A program made the position numbers and the translations under genes. A stretch of DNA of 6,354 bases from Ruminococcus sp. (GTDB taxonomy: Bacteria > Bacillota > Clostridia > Oscillospirales > Ruminococcaceae). Shown here piece by piece: positions 1-5,468 of the stretch (positions are counted from its first letter, which is position 1; each line of letters starts with the position of its first letter). The notes beneath the pieces were generated by a model. It ran no database searches. It was not told where the DNA came from and worked only from the letters and a program-made list of their open reading frames with translations. The stretch spans positions 1 through 6,354 of the forward strand of contig DNLQ01000015.1 of assembly GCA_003488415.1 (NCBI GenBank). Reading direction: 5' to 3'.

Positions 1-160
1 AAGCAATTAGCTGTTCACAGCAGAAAATACAATAATTTCCCTATGCGCCCACTTAACTGGAAGTCTCCTTCCGACTGCATCAAGGCTTTCCTTAAATCAG
101 GTCAAGTTTTTTGATTTAATTTGTCTCACATCATTGACAAACCAACATTTTTGCAGCAGA
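1..160. other. Intergenic region without a convincing gene
   Basis: This AT-rich stretch lies beyond the terminal hairpin of the dockerin gene. It holds a short minus-strand frame (15-80, 21 codons from ATG, starting MQSEGDF) with a weak AAGGAAAG sequence ahead of it, and a 5-base-pair hairpin (59-63 with 68-72). Neither is enough to call a gene. A neighbouring gene may begin outside the window. Confidence 0.5.
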
Positions 161-183
161 GTGTCCCCCGGAGAGGGGGACAC
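161..183 (-). terminator. Hairpin just past the dockerin-phosphatase gene, possible terminator
   Basis: A perfect 9-base-pair inverted repeat (161-169 GTGTCCCCC, 175-183 GGGGGACAC on the plus strand) with a 5-base loop sits 10 bases beyond the stop codon at 194-196. Stem strength and position fit a 3' end for the recG-dockerin transcript. A T-tract is missing on either strand, so a classical intrinsic terminator is not proven; it could instead protect the mRNA 3' end or be the remnant of a bidirectional element. Confidence 0.5.
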
Positions 184-193
184 AGAAAACACG

Positions 194-1636
194 TCATTTT
201 CCGGACAGATTTTTCCTCAGCTGACCTATCTCCTCATCCGACAGACCAAGACCTCTTATGTAGTTTTCAGCAGCGGCTGAGATATCGGCAGTATGCAGAT
301 CAAGCACTCCGAACTCCCTTGAAAGGAACATCTCAATGACTTCTCTGATCTCCTGCTCCATACCCTCCGGCAGAGGCTGATGTATACCGTCTGCAACGGC
401 ATAGTAGTTCTGATACGATTTCAGGTAGTCGTTCTCCACCTGTTCAATACCGGCACCCATAAGGCATTCCAGGACGGCGGAGAAGAATCCGCAGCGGTAC
501 TTTCCCTCCATACAGTGTATCAGGTACGGACCTTCGTTCTGTGCGATATGGCGGAGACCTGCGGCGATACCCTTCCGGCAGTTCTCAGAGCCGAACACCA
601 GCGGCAGTCCGACATAAGCCACATTCTGCCGTGAGTAGTAGGACTCACTGAAGCCGCTGTATTTCTCCCCATGGCTCTGCGTATCGGCGAGGTTCACCAC
701 AGTCTTTATCCCGTGTATCTCTGCGGCACGGTCTGCCCAGGCGTTCCGTCCGAGTGAGCTATCTATCGGCGATGACGTCCGGTACAGCACTCCCGGAGCT
801 ATATCCCCCATGCTTATCATGCGGAAGTTTGCGTACTCCTCGTCGGTAAGATCCGGATAGCTGTTCCTGTCATGAGTCCTTATAAGTCTGCTTACAGCCT
901 CTCTGCGGCTGTAGCCGCCCTTTTCCTTCAGCCATATCTCAGCCTTCACAGGTCCTTCAAGCTCCGGAGAGAATACATATTTCTGCTTGCTGCCGCCGGG
1001 ATCCTTTACAACAAGTCCTGCGGAGACAGCTACAGGATCGTAACGGGAAGTGATGTACACAGTATCCTCGTCAGTACCGAAGAGAGTGGTGTTCCCTTTA
1101 TCCATGTATATGCAGTCGGTGTACAGGTCAATATCCGATCTCCGGCTGCATACCGGCACATCAAGGACATGACCGTTCACCGATACAGTTACTGTATCAT
1201 TGAAGTCAAAGTACTCCAGGAACTCCTGTCCGCTGATGTCCAGAGCTATGCACATACCGTCGGAGAGGGAGAGATAGCTGTCTTTCCTTACATCGGCAGT
1301 CAGCACTTTCTCAGAGGAGAGCCTTCCGGCATAGTGGGGGAGATCGAGATCTCCGCCGGTGGAATCCCAGGAGTAGTACCGCAGTATAAATGAAGCGTCG
1401 GCAGCATCTGTCAGACCGTCTCCGTTTACGTCTCCGGCGTACATCATGGCAGGGGAGAAAGTACCTGACAGTCCGGTGGATATCAGGTTATACTCCTGCA
1501 TGACTGCGGAAGCGTCGGCGGTATCGGAAGTATTGTTTCCGTCAATGTCTCCGGAATGGCTGCGGTATGCTCCGGCAGTCATCCCTTCAAGGCACAGGCA
1601 TACAGCGAGTGCGGCGGCATAGCTTAGTACCTTCAT
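194..1636 (-). CDS. Secreted dockerin protein with tyrosine-phosphatase-like domain
   Basis: This 480-residue protein probably is exported and docks through cohesin binding to a cellulosome or the cell surface; its substrate is unknown. Residues 1-23 are a signal peptide (Lys2, hydrophobic core, A-G-A before Tyr24). Residues 29-95 form a two-repeat dockerin: calcium ligands D30/D32/N34/D41 and D69/N71/D73/D80, each followed by 'DAS', with the STG endings usual in Ruminococcus. Residues about 105-265 are a beta-rich region I cannot assign. From about 268 ('NFR', 'GVLYRTSSPI', 'VNLAD') to 440 the sequence resembles the Y_phosphatase3-type fold. Its P-loop HCMEGKYRCG (374-383) has catalytic Cys375 and Arg381 in C-x5-R. 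The loop is unusual: Tyr380 sits where relatives I recall have Asp, and Cys382 follows Arg where Thr/Ser/Ala is usual, so activity may be altered. AAGGAGGA stands 4 bases before the ATG. It lies 60 bases behind recG with no visible promoter. Dockerin is certain; phosphatase fold is likely; function is inferred. Confidence 0.88.
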   Translation of the reverse strand: MKVLSYAAALAVCLCLEGMTAGAYRSHSGDIDGNNTSDTADASAVMQEYNLISTGLSGTFSPAMMYAGDVNGDGLTDAADASFILRYYSWDSTGGDLDLPHYAGRLSSEKVLTADVRKDSYLSLSDGMCIALDISGQEFLEYFDFNDTVTVSVNGHVLDVPVCSRRSDIDLYTDCIYMDKGNTTLFGTDEDTVYITSRYDPVAVSAGLVVKDPGGSKQKYVFSPELEGPVKAEIWLKEKGGYSRREAVSRLIRTHDRNSYPDLTDEEYANFRMISMGDIAPGVLYRTSSPIDSSLGRNAWADRAAEIHGIKTVVNLADTQSHGEKYSGFSESYYSRQNVAYVGLPLVFGSENCRKGIAAGLRHIAQNEGPYLIHCMEGKYRCGFFSAVLECLMGAGIEQVENDYLKSYQNYYAVADGIHQPLPEGMEQEIREVIEMFLSREFGVLDLHTADISAAAENYIRGLGLSDEEIGQLRKNLSGK

Positions 1637-1640
1637 GGCA

Positions 1641-1648
1641 TCCTCCTT
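1641..1648 (-). promoter_or_regulatory. Ribosome binding site of the dockerin-phosphatase gene
   Basis: On the minus strand AAGGAGGA lies 4 bases before the ATG at 1636. It is near-perfectly complementary to the 16S rRNA 3' end and fixes the start immediately ahead of the signal peptide. Confidence 0.85.
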
Positions 1649-1662
1649 ATCAGGCGTGATGA

Positions 1663-1691
1663 TTCTTCCGCCTCCGCAGTCAGAGGAAGAA
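1663..1691 (-). other. Inverted repeat in the recG to dockerin gap
   Basis: A 7-base-pair perfect inverted repeat (1663-1669 TTCTTCC, 1685-1691 GGAAGAA) occupies much of the 60-base gap after the recG stop. On the minus strand it begins 5 bases past the recG stop codon and ends 14 bases before the next gene's ribosome binding site. No T-tract follows it, so termination would be weak; it may only mark an RNA processing or attenuation point. Confidence 0.35.
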
Positions 1692-1696
1692 CAGTT

Positions 1697-3733
1697 TTAC
1701 CCGGTTATCTCTTTGCTGAACAGTCTCAGAACGTCCATTCTCAGTGCGTGATGCTCCGGCTTTGTAAGCTCGGGATCATCATCCAGCAGCTCCTTCGCAC
1801 AGGTCTGCGCCCGGCTGAGAAGCTCCATATTACAGGCTATATCGGCTATTTTAAGCGGTGGGAGACCGTGCTGGGCGCTGCCGAAGAAGTCTCCGGGCCC
1901 ACGCATTTTCAGATCCTCCTCGGAGATCTTGAAGCCGTCCGCAGTGGAGGACATTATCTTCATCCGCCTTATGCAGTCCTCGGAGGTATTATCGGTGATG
2001 AGGATGCAGGTGCTCTCGTACTCTCCCCGTCCGACACGTCCCCGGAGCTGATGGAGCTGTGACAGTCCGAAGCGCTCGGCGTTCTCTATGACCATAACGG
2101 CTGCATTCGGAACGTCAACTCCCACCTCCACTACGGTAGTGCATATCAGCACCTTGATATCCCCGTCACGGAACTGCTTCATTACCTTTTCTTTTTCCGC
2201 AGCCTTCATCCTGCCGTGGAGGAGGGCAGTCTCATAGCCTCTGAGGTCGCCCTTTGCAGCTTCTTCGGCGTAGGTCTTGACGGCGAACAGGTCACTTTCG
2301 CTGTCCTCTATCATGGGGCATACCACATAAGCCTGACGTCCCTCGTCGAGCCTGTCACGGACGAAGTTGAAGGCTCTGTGGCGGAGCTTTCCGGTAACGG
2401 CGTAGGTCTTTACAGGCTTTCTGCCGCCGGGGAGCTGCCGTATCACTGAAATATCCAGGTCGCCGTAGATTATTAGGGCGAGGGTGCGGGGGATAGGAGT
2501 CGCAGACATGACGAGGCGGTGAGGGGAGTCTCCTTTCTCCGCAAGTGCCGCACGCTGTGCCACTCCGAAACGGTGCTGTTCATCGGTGATGACCAGCGCA
2601 AGGGACTTGTACTCCACGTCCTTCTGAATGATAGCGTGAGTACCCACTATCACGTCAGCCTCTCCGGAGGCTATCTGCTCTCTCAGTGCAGCCTTCTTCT
2701 TTGCGGTCACAGAGCCTGTCAGCAGCACTACCCTTACCCCGAAGGGCTCAAGGAATCCGCTGAGAGTGCGGAAATGCTGCATGGCGAGGATCTCCGTAGG
2801 TGCCATGAGTGCAGCCTGCACTCCGTTCCTTGCGGCAAAGAAGCAGGCTGCTGCGGCAACGGCAGTCTTTCCGCTGCCCACATCGCCCTGGAGCAGCCGG
2901 TTCATGGGAACTCTCCTGCACATATCGGCAGTTATCTCCTGTGCAGCCTTCATCTGGTCTCCGGTAAGGGTAAAGGGCAGACCGCTGGTAAACTCGGTCA
3001 GGTCGGTATCCGGGGACATTGCGGCGGCAGTCCGGCGCCGGGTACGTGTCTTCATAAGTGACATACCCAGCGACAGTTTCAGCAGCTCGTCGAAGGCAAG
3101 GCGTTTTCTGGCTTCTTCTGCGGCAGTCTCGCTCTCCGGGAAGTGAATATTATCCAGTGACCAGCCAAGCTGCCGGAGACTGTAGCGCTCCAGCACCTCC
3201 TCCGGCAGAGTCTCAAAGGGCTCACGGTGCATCATCTCCAGCGCCTGCTTCATATTGGTGCGTATCATGGCGGCGGAGAGTCCCTGAGTAAGGCGGTACA
3301 CGGGCTGTATCAGTACGTCCTCTCCCTCCTTTACCCAGGTGGGAGAGCTTATCTCCTTCCTGAGAAAGTTTCCCGTGACCTTGCCGTACATATAGTAAGT
3401 CGTTCCCTCAGAAAGTGCGTGGTAGGCATAGACGTTGTTGTACACCACTACAAGTATATCGTCAGTTCCGTCACTGGCGGCAGCCTTGCATATCACAAGG
3501 CCTCCCCGGATGCGCTGGGGGGGAGTCTTTTTGTACACCGTCAGCTTCAGCACGTTGTACTCTCCGATGACAGCCTGTGCCACCGGAACATGGGTGCGGA
3601 AGTCAAGGTAGGTGCGTGGTATGTGGTAAATAAGCCCGTAGGGAGTGGTTATCTCCAGCTTCCTGTACTTCTCTCCCCGGGCTTTTCCTACTCCCTTTAA
3701 GTATTCTATATCGCTGAACAGATTTGCAGGCAT
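1697..3733 (-). CDS. recG: ATP-dependent DNA helicase RecG
   Basis: RecG is a cytoplasmic superfamily 2 helicase/translocase that remodels stalled replication forks and branched recombination intermediates such as Holliday junctions, D-loops and R-loops. The 678 residues match the family's usual length (about 680-690). An N-terminal helix-hairpin-like start ('LKGVGKARGEKY', 12-23) leads into the OB-fold wedge domain (about 55-150). The motor domains show Walker A GDVGSGKT (283-290), motif Ia 'APTEILAMQH' (311-320), the DEQH box (384-387), motif III SATPIPRT (410-417), and motifs V/VI around 'TTVVEVGVDVPN' and 'HQLRGRVGRG' (532-570). The C-terminal signature 'DLKMRGPGDFFG' (607-618) is present. 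All key residues look intact. AGGAGA precedes the ATG by 5 bases. The gene begins directly behind the spoVS terminator hairpin, so it is probably expressed by readthrough. The assignment is secure. Confidence 0.98.
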   Translation of the reverse strand: MPANLFSDIEYLKGVGKARGEKYRKLEITTPYGLIYHIPRTYLDFRTHVPVAQAVIGEYNVLKLTVYKKTPPQRIRGGLVICKAAASDGTDDILVVVYNNVYAYHALSEGTTYYMYGKVTGNFLRKEISSPTWVKEGEDVLIQPVYRLTQGLSAAMIRTNMKQALEMMHREPFETLPEEVLERYSLRQLGWSLDNIHFPESETAAEEARKRLAFDELLKLSLGMSLMKTRTRRRTAAAMSPDTDLTEFTSGLPFTLTGDQMKAAQEITADMCRRVPMNRLLQGDVGSGKTAVAAAACFFAARNGVQAALMAPTEILAMQHFRTLSGFLEPFGVRVVLLTGSVTAKKKAALREQIASGEADVIVGTHAIIQKDVEYKSLALVITDEQHRFGVAQRAALAEKGDSPHRLVMSATPIPRTLALIIYGDLDISVIRQLPGGRKPVKTYAVTGKLRHRAFNFVRDRLDEGRQAYVVCPMIEDSESDLFAVKTYAEEAAKGDLRGYETALLHGRMKAAEKEKVMKQFRDGDIKVLICTTVVEVGVDVPNAAVMVIENAERFGLSQLHQLRGRVGRGEYESTCILITDNTSEDCIRRMKIMSSTADGFKISEEDLKMRGPGDFFGSAQHGLPPLKIADIACNMELLSRAQTCAKELLDDDPELTKPEHHALRMDVLRLFSKEITG

Positions 3734-3738
3734 ATAAG

Positions 3739-3744
3739 TCTCCT
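3739..3744 (-). promoter_or_regulatory. Ribosome binding site of recG, abutting the upstream terminator
   Basis: On the minus strand AGGAGA lies 5 bases before the recG ATG. It begins about 9 bases after the stem of the spoVS terminator, so no promoter fits between terminator and start codon. Confidence 0.8.
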
Positions 3745-3774
3745 ATAAAACAAGGGCGGACAGTGTGTCCGCCC
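3745..3774 (-). terminator. Intrinsic terminator after spoVS
   Basis: A perfect 9-base-pair GC-rich stem (GGGCGGACA/TGTCCGCCC, 3754-3762 with 3766-3774) with a 3-base loop is followed on the minus strand by TTGTTTTAT. It starts 25 bases past the spoVS stop. Stem, short loop and T-rich tail all fit Rho-independent termination of the spoVS message. The tail is interrupted by one G, which may leave room for readthrough into recG. Confidence 0.82.
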
Positions 3775-3799
3775 ATCAGATCAGTTTTCCCGTACCAGC

Positions 3800-4060
3800 T
3801 TATCTCTGCTCGCAGATGAGCTTGATAGCTGTTCTCTCCTCGCCGTCTATAGAAATATTGGCGAATGCGGGGATACAGATAAGGTCAATGCCGATAGGGG
3901 CAAGGTAGCCTCTTGCGATAGCAATTGCCTTTATCGCCTGATTAGCTGCACCTGCGCCAACCGCCTGTACCTCTACTGCCTTCTGCTCCCGGATAACTCC
4001 GGCAATAGCTCCGGCAACTGAATTTGGTGTTGAGTGTGATGAAACTTTTAAAACCTCCAT
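3800..4060 (-). CDS. spoVS: Stage V sporulation protein S
   Basis: SpoVS is a small Alba-like protein thought to bind nucleic acid. In Bacillus subtilis it is needed for normal spore coat assembly and progression past stage V; its molecular activity is poorly defined. This 86-residue protein has the family's exact length and runs colinear, as I recall it, with the B. subtilis protein: 'MEVLKVSSHSTPNSVAGA' at the start, a Gly/Ala-rich 'VQAVGAGAANQAIKA' centre (31-45), 'PIGIDLICIPAF' (55-66) and 'DGEERTAIKLI' near the end. AGGAGGG stands 7 bases before the ATG. It has its own promoter upstream and terminator downstream, so it can form a single-gene transcript, although no strong terminator separates it from ymdB. 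The ymdB-spoVS order matches Bacillus. SpoVS also occurs in bacteria not known to sporulate, so it does not prove sporulation here. Confidence 0.98.
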   Translation of the reverse strand: MEVLKVSSHSTPNSVAGAIAGVIREQKAVEVQAVGAGAANQAIKAIAIARGYLAPIGIDLICIPAFANISIDGEERTAIKLICEQR

Positions 4061-4127
4061 TATTGAGCCCTCCTGTTATAAGATTTGTATTAACTCTTGT
4101 ACTACGTTGTCATCCTTTATCCAACTA

Positions 4128-4147
4128 TTGTACAATATATTATACAA
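4128..4147. promoter_or_regulatory. Near-perfect palindrome at the spoVS transcription start, candidate operator
   Basis: Two 10-base half-sites (plus strand TTGTACAATA and TATTATACAA) are adjacent and complementary at 9 of 10 positions. The palindrome begins at about the predicted +1 of the spoVS promoter, where a bound dimeric regulator would block initiation. Related TTGTAT units recur upstream, one being the -35 element itself. The element could also be chance in AT-rich DNA. Confidence 0.4.
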
Positions 4148-4151
4148 GTGT

Positions 4152-4180
4152 ATTATACACCAGATTCGTGAATAATACAA
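4152..4180 (-). promoter_or_regulatory. Sigma-A-type promoter of spoVS
   Basis: On the minus strand a -35 TTGTAT (4175-4180) and a perfect -10 TATAAT (4152-4157) are separated by 17 bases. The predicted transcription start is near 4145, leaving a leader of about 85 bases before spoVS. The -10 lies inside a short palindrome (GTGTA-taa-TACAC, 4148-4160). It is the best match in the ymdB-spoVS gap. In Bacillus spoVS is reported under sigma-H; no good sigma-H match is seen here. Confidence 0.72.
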
Positions 4181-4203
4181 GTACTTCAAAGAAAATTTGT
4201 GAA

Positions 4204-4971
4204 CTATCTTATAATCAGTCTATCAATTTTGTGCGATTTGCCAGTTTTCTCGTCGAATTCAACACATACTCCGCAAAGAAAGCATTTTCCCTCAGCCTCC
4301 TTGAATCTTGCCGGCATATGGAAACGCTGCTTGTTCACCGCAGACTTTATGTCCACTCCCAGGCAGGAGTACTCCGGGCCTGTCATGCCAACGTCGGTGA
4401 TATAGGCAGTACCGCCGGGAAGGACGGTCTCGTCGGCAGTCTGTACGTGGGTGTGAGTACCCAGTACTCCCGTGACCTTGCCGTCAAGGAAGAAGCCCAT
4501 AGCCTTCTTCTCAGAGGTCGCTTCTGCGTGGAAGTCCACAAAGACGGCAGGGCAGCCGATCTTCCGGAGGACATCCTCAATAACGGTGAAGGGGTTGTCC
4601 AGGGACTCCATGAAGGCAGTCCCCATAAGGTTCACGAAGCCCACGGAATAAGCTCCCATATCCAGCACGGCAAAGCCCTTTCCGGGCGCTCCCTGGGGGT
4701 AGTTCACGGGACGTATTATCCAGTTCTCGCTGTATACGTCGTAGGAATCCCAGCGGCGGAAGGCGTGGTTGCCGGTGGTGATAAGGTCAGCTCCGGCATG
4801 GAGTATGGACTCGGCAGACTGACGTGTGACGCCGTTGCCCTGGGCAGAGTTCTCGCCGTTGACCACGACGATGTCCGCACCGTACTGACGTTTCAGCTTC
4901 GGGAGGTTATCCTCCAGGAAGGTGCAGCCGGCGCTGCCGACTACATCTCCGATAAACAGTAATTTCTTCAA
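4204..4971 (-). CDS. ymdB: YmdB-family calcineurin-like phosphodiesterase
   Basis: YmdB is a dinuclear metallophosphoesterase that in Bacillus hydrolyses 2',3'-cyclic nucleotides and influences biofilm, motility and colony development; it is cytoplasmic. The 255-residue protein carries the full TIGR00282-type pattern: GDVVG with Asp9 (8-12), NGEN with Glu40/Asn41 (38-41), TGNH with Asn68/His69 (66-69), 'DFHAEATSEK' with His148 (146-155), 'GTHTHVQTAD' with His173/His175 (171-180) and 'DVGMTGP' (193-199). The metal-binding set appears intact. The loop after TGNH reads 'AFRRWD' rather than the Bacillus 'TWDKKE', a possible pocket difference. The start codon is TTG; AAAGGAGA 5 bases upstream decides it. 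It begins 23 bases after rlmH and probably shares the walJ-rlmH transcript. The next gene downstream is spoVS, as in Bacillus. Rny (YmdA), its usual upstream partner there, is not in the window. Confidence 0.96.
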   Translation of the reverse strand: MKKLLFIGDVVGSAGCTFLEDNLPKLKRQYGADIVVVNGENSAQGNGVTRQSAESILHAGADLITTGNHAFRRWDSYDVYSENWIIRPVNYPQGAPGKGFAVLDMGAYSVGFVNLMGTAFMESLDNPFTVIEDVLRKIGCPAVFVDFHAEATSEKKAMGFFLDGKVTGVLGTHTHVQTADETVLPGGTAYITDVGMTGPEYSCLGVDIKSAVNKQRFHMPARFKEAEGKCFLCGVCVEFDEKTGKSHKIDRLIIR

Positions 4972-4976
4972 TTCTA

Positions 4977-4984
4977 TCTCCTTT
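4977..4984 (-). promoter_or_regulatory. Ribosome binding site fixing the TTG start of ymdB
   Basis: On the minus strand AAAGGAGA lies 5 bases before TTG at 4969-4971. The codons that follow give MKKLLFIGDVVG, the expected family N-terminus, and no in-frame ATG lies close by. TTG is therefore the start. Confidence 0.85.
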
Positions 4985-4994
4985 TGTCCGGGAT

Positions 4995-5468
4995 CTATTT
5001 ATGATACTTGCCGCCGGTATTTATCTGGAAGCAGCGGTATATCTGCTCCAGCAGCATCACCCGGGCGAGCTGGTGGGGGAAGGTCATCTTCGACATGGAC
5101 AGTTGAAGGCTCCCCATAGCCTTTATCTCCGGATCAAGACCGAAGGAGCTGCCGATGATGAAGGTAACGGTGCTGTGTCCGGCAACTCCGGCACTGCTGA
5201 TATGTTCCGCAAGCCCGGTGCTGGAAAGCTGTTTTCCCTCGATGCACAGGGGTATTATCATACCTTTGGCGTACCGGCGTATCTGTTCAGCCTCCTTTTT
5301 CAGAGCCGCAGCTATCTCCTTCTCCGAGGGGCTGTCGCTGAGTCTTGCCTCCTCCAGTTCGTGTATCCCGAAGGTGCAGTACCTTCCCAGACGCTTTATG
5401 TACTCGGCGCAGGCATCACGCAGGTAGTCCTCTTTCAGTCTGCCTATTACTATAAGATTAACGTTCAT
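4995..5468 (-). CDS. rlmH: 23S rRNA (pseudouridine-1915-N3) methyltransferase RlmH
   Basis: RlmH is a dimeric SPOUT-class enzyme that uses S-adenosylmethionine to methylate N3 of pseudouridine 1915 in helix 69 of 23S rRNA, acting on assembled 70S ribosomes. The 157 residues fit the usual 155-160. The N-terminus 'MNVNLIVIGRLKEDYL' and the C-terminal knot region are typical: 'FIIGSSFGL' (103-111, cofactor loop), 'LSMSKMTFPHQLARVMLLEQIYR' region (123-145) and terminal YHK (155-157). The cofactor loop reads GSSFG where Gram-positive relatives usually have GGSxG, a mild substitution. The ATG overlaps the TGA of walJ by one base (TGATG), implying translational coupling; GGTGAT 6 bases upstream and a more distant GGGAGGG are the only ribosome-binding candidates. 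ymdB follows after 23 bases. In Bacillus rlmH also lies close downstream of yycJ (walJ). Confidence 0.97.
   Translation of the reverse strand: MNVNLIVIGRLKEDYLRDACAEYIKRLGRYCTFGIHELEEARLSDSPSEKEIAAALKKEAEQIRRYAKGMIIPLCIEGKQLSSTGLAEHISSAGVAGHSTVTFIIGSSFGLDPEIKAMGSLQLSMSKMTFPHQLARVMLLEQIYRCFQINTGGKYHK

Noticed and set aside
134..165. Plus-strand TTGACA as a promoter
   Set aside because: No -10-like hexamer lies 16-18 bases downstream, and only a shadow frame follows.
872..1393. Plus-strand open frame of 173 codons inside the dockerin gene
   Set aside because: Antisense shadow of a gene with a signal peptide, dockerin and P-loop; no family features of its own.
2519..3061. Plus-strand open frame of 180 codons inside recG
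   Set aside because: Antisense to conserved RecG helicase motifs, so it is a shadow.
4090..4118. Possible sigma-H promoter (AAAGGATGA on the minus strand) ahead of spoVS
   Set aside because: The -35 resembles AGGAWWT only loosely and no GAAT-type -10 occurs at the right distance; the sigma-A-type match upstream is far better.
4024..4962. Long plus-strand open frame (312 codons) across ymdB and the spoVS promoter region
   Set aside because: It is antisense to a clear ymdB gene, has no recognisable motifs or ribosome binding site, and its length follows from the GC-rich third positions of ymdB.
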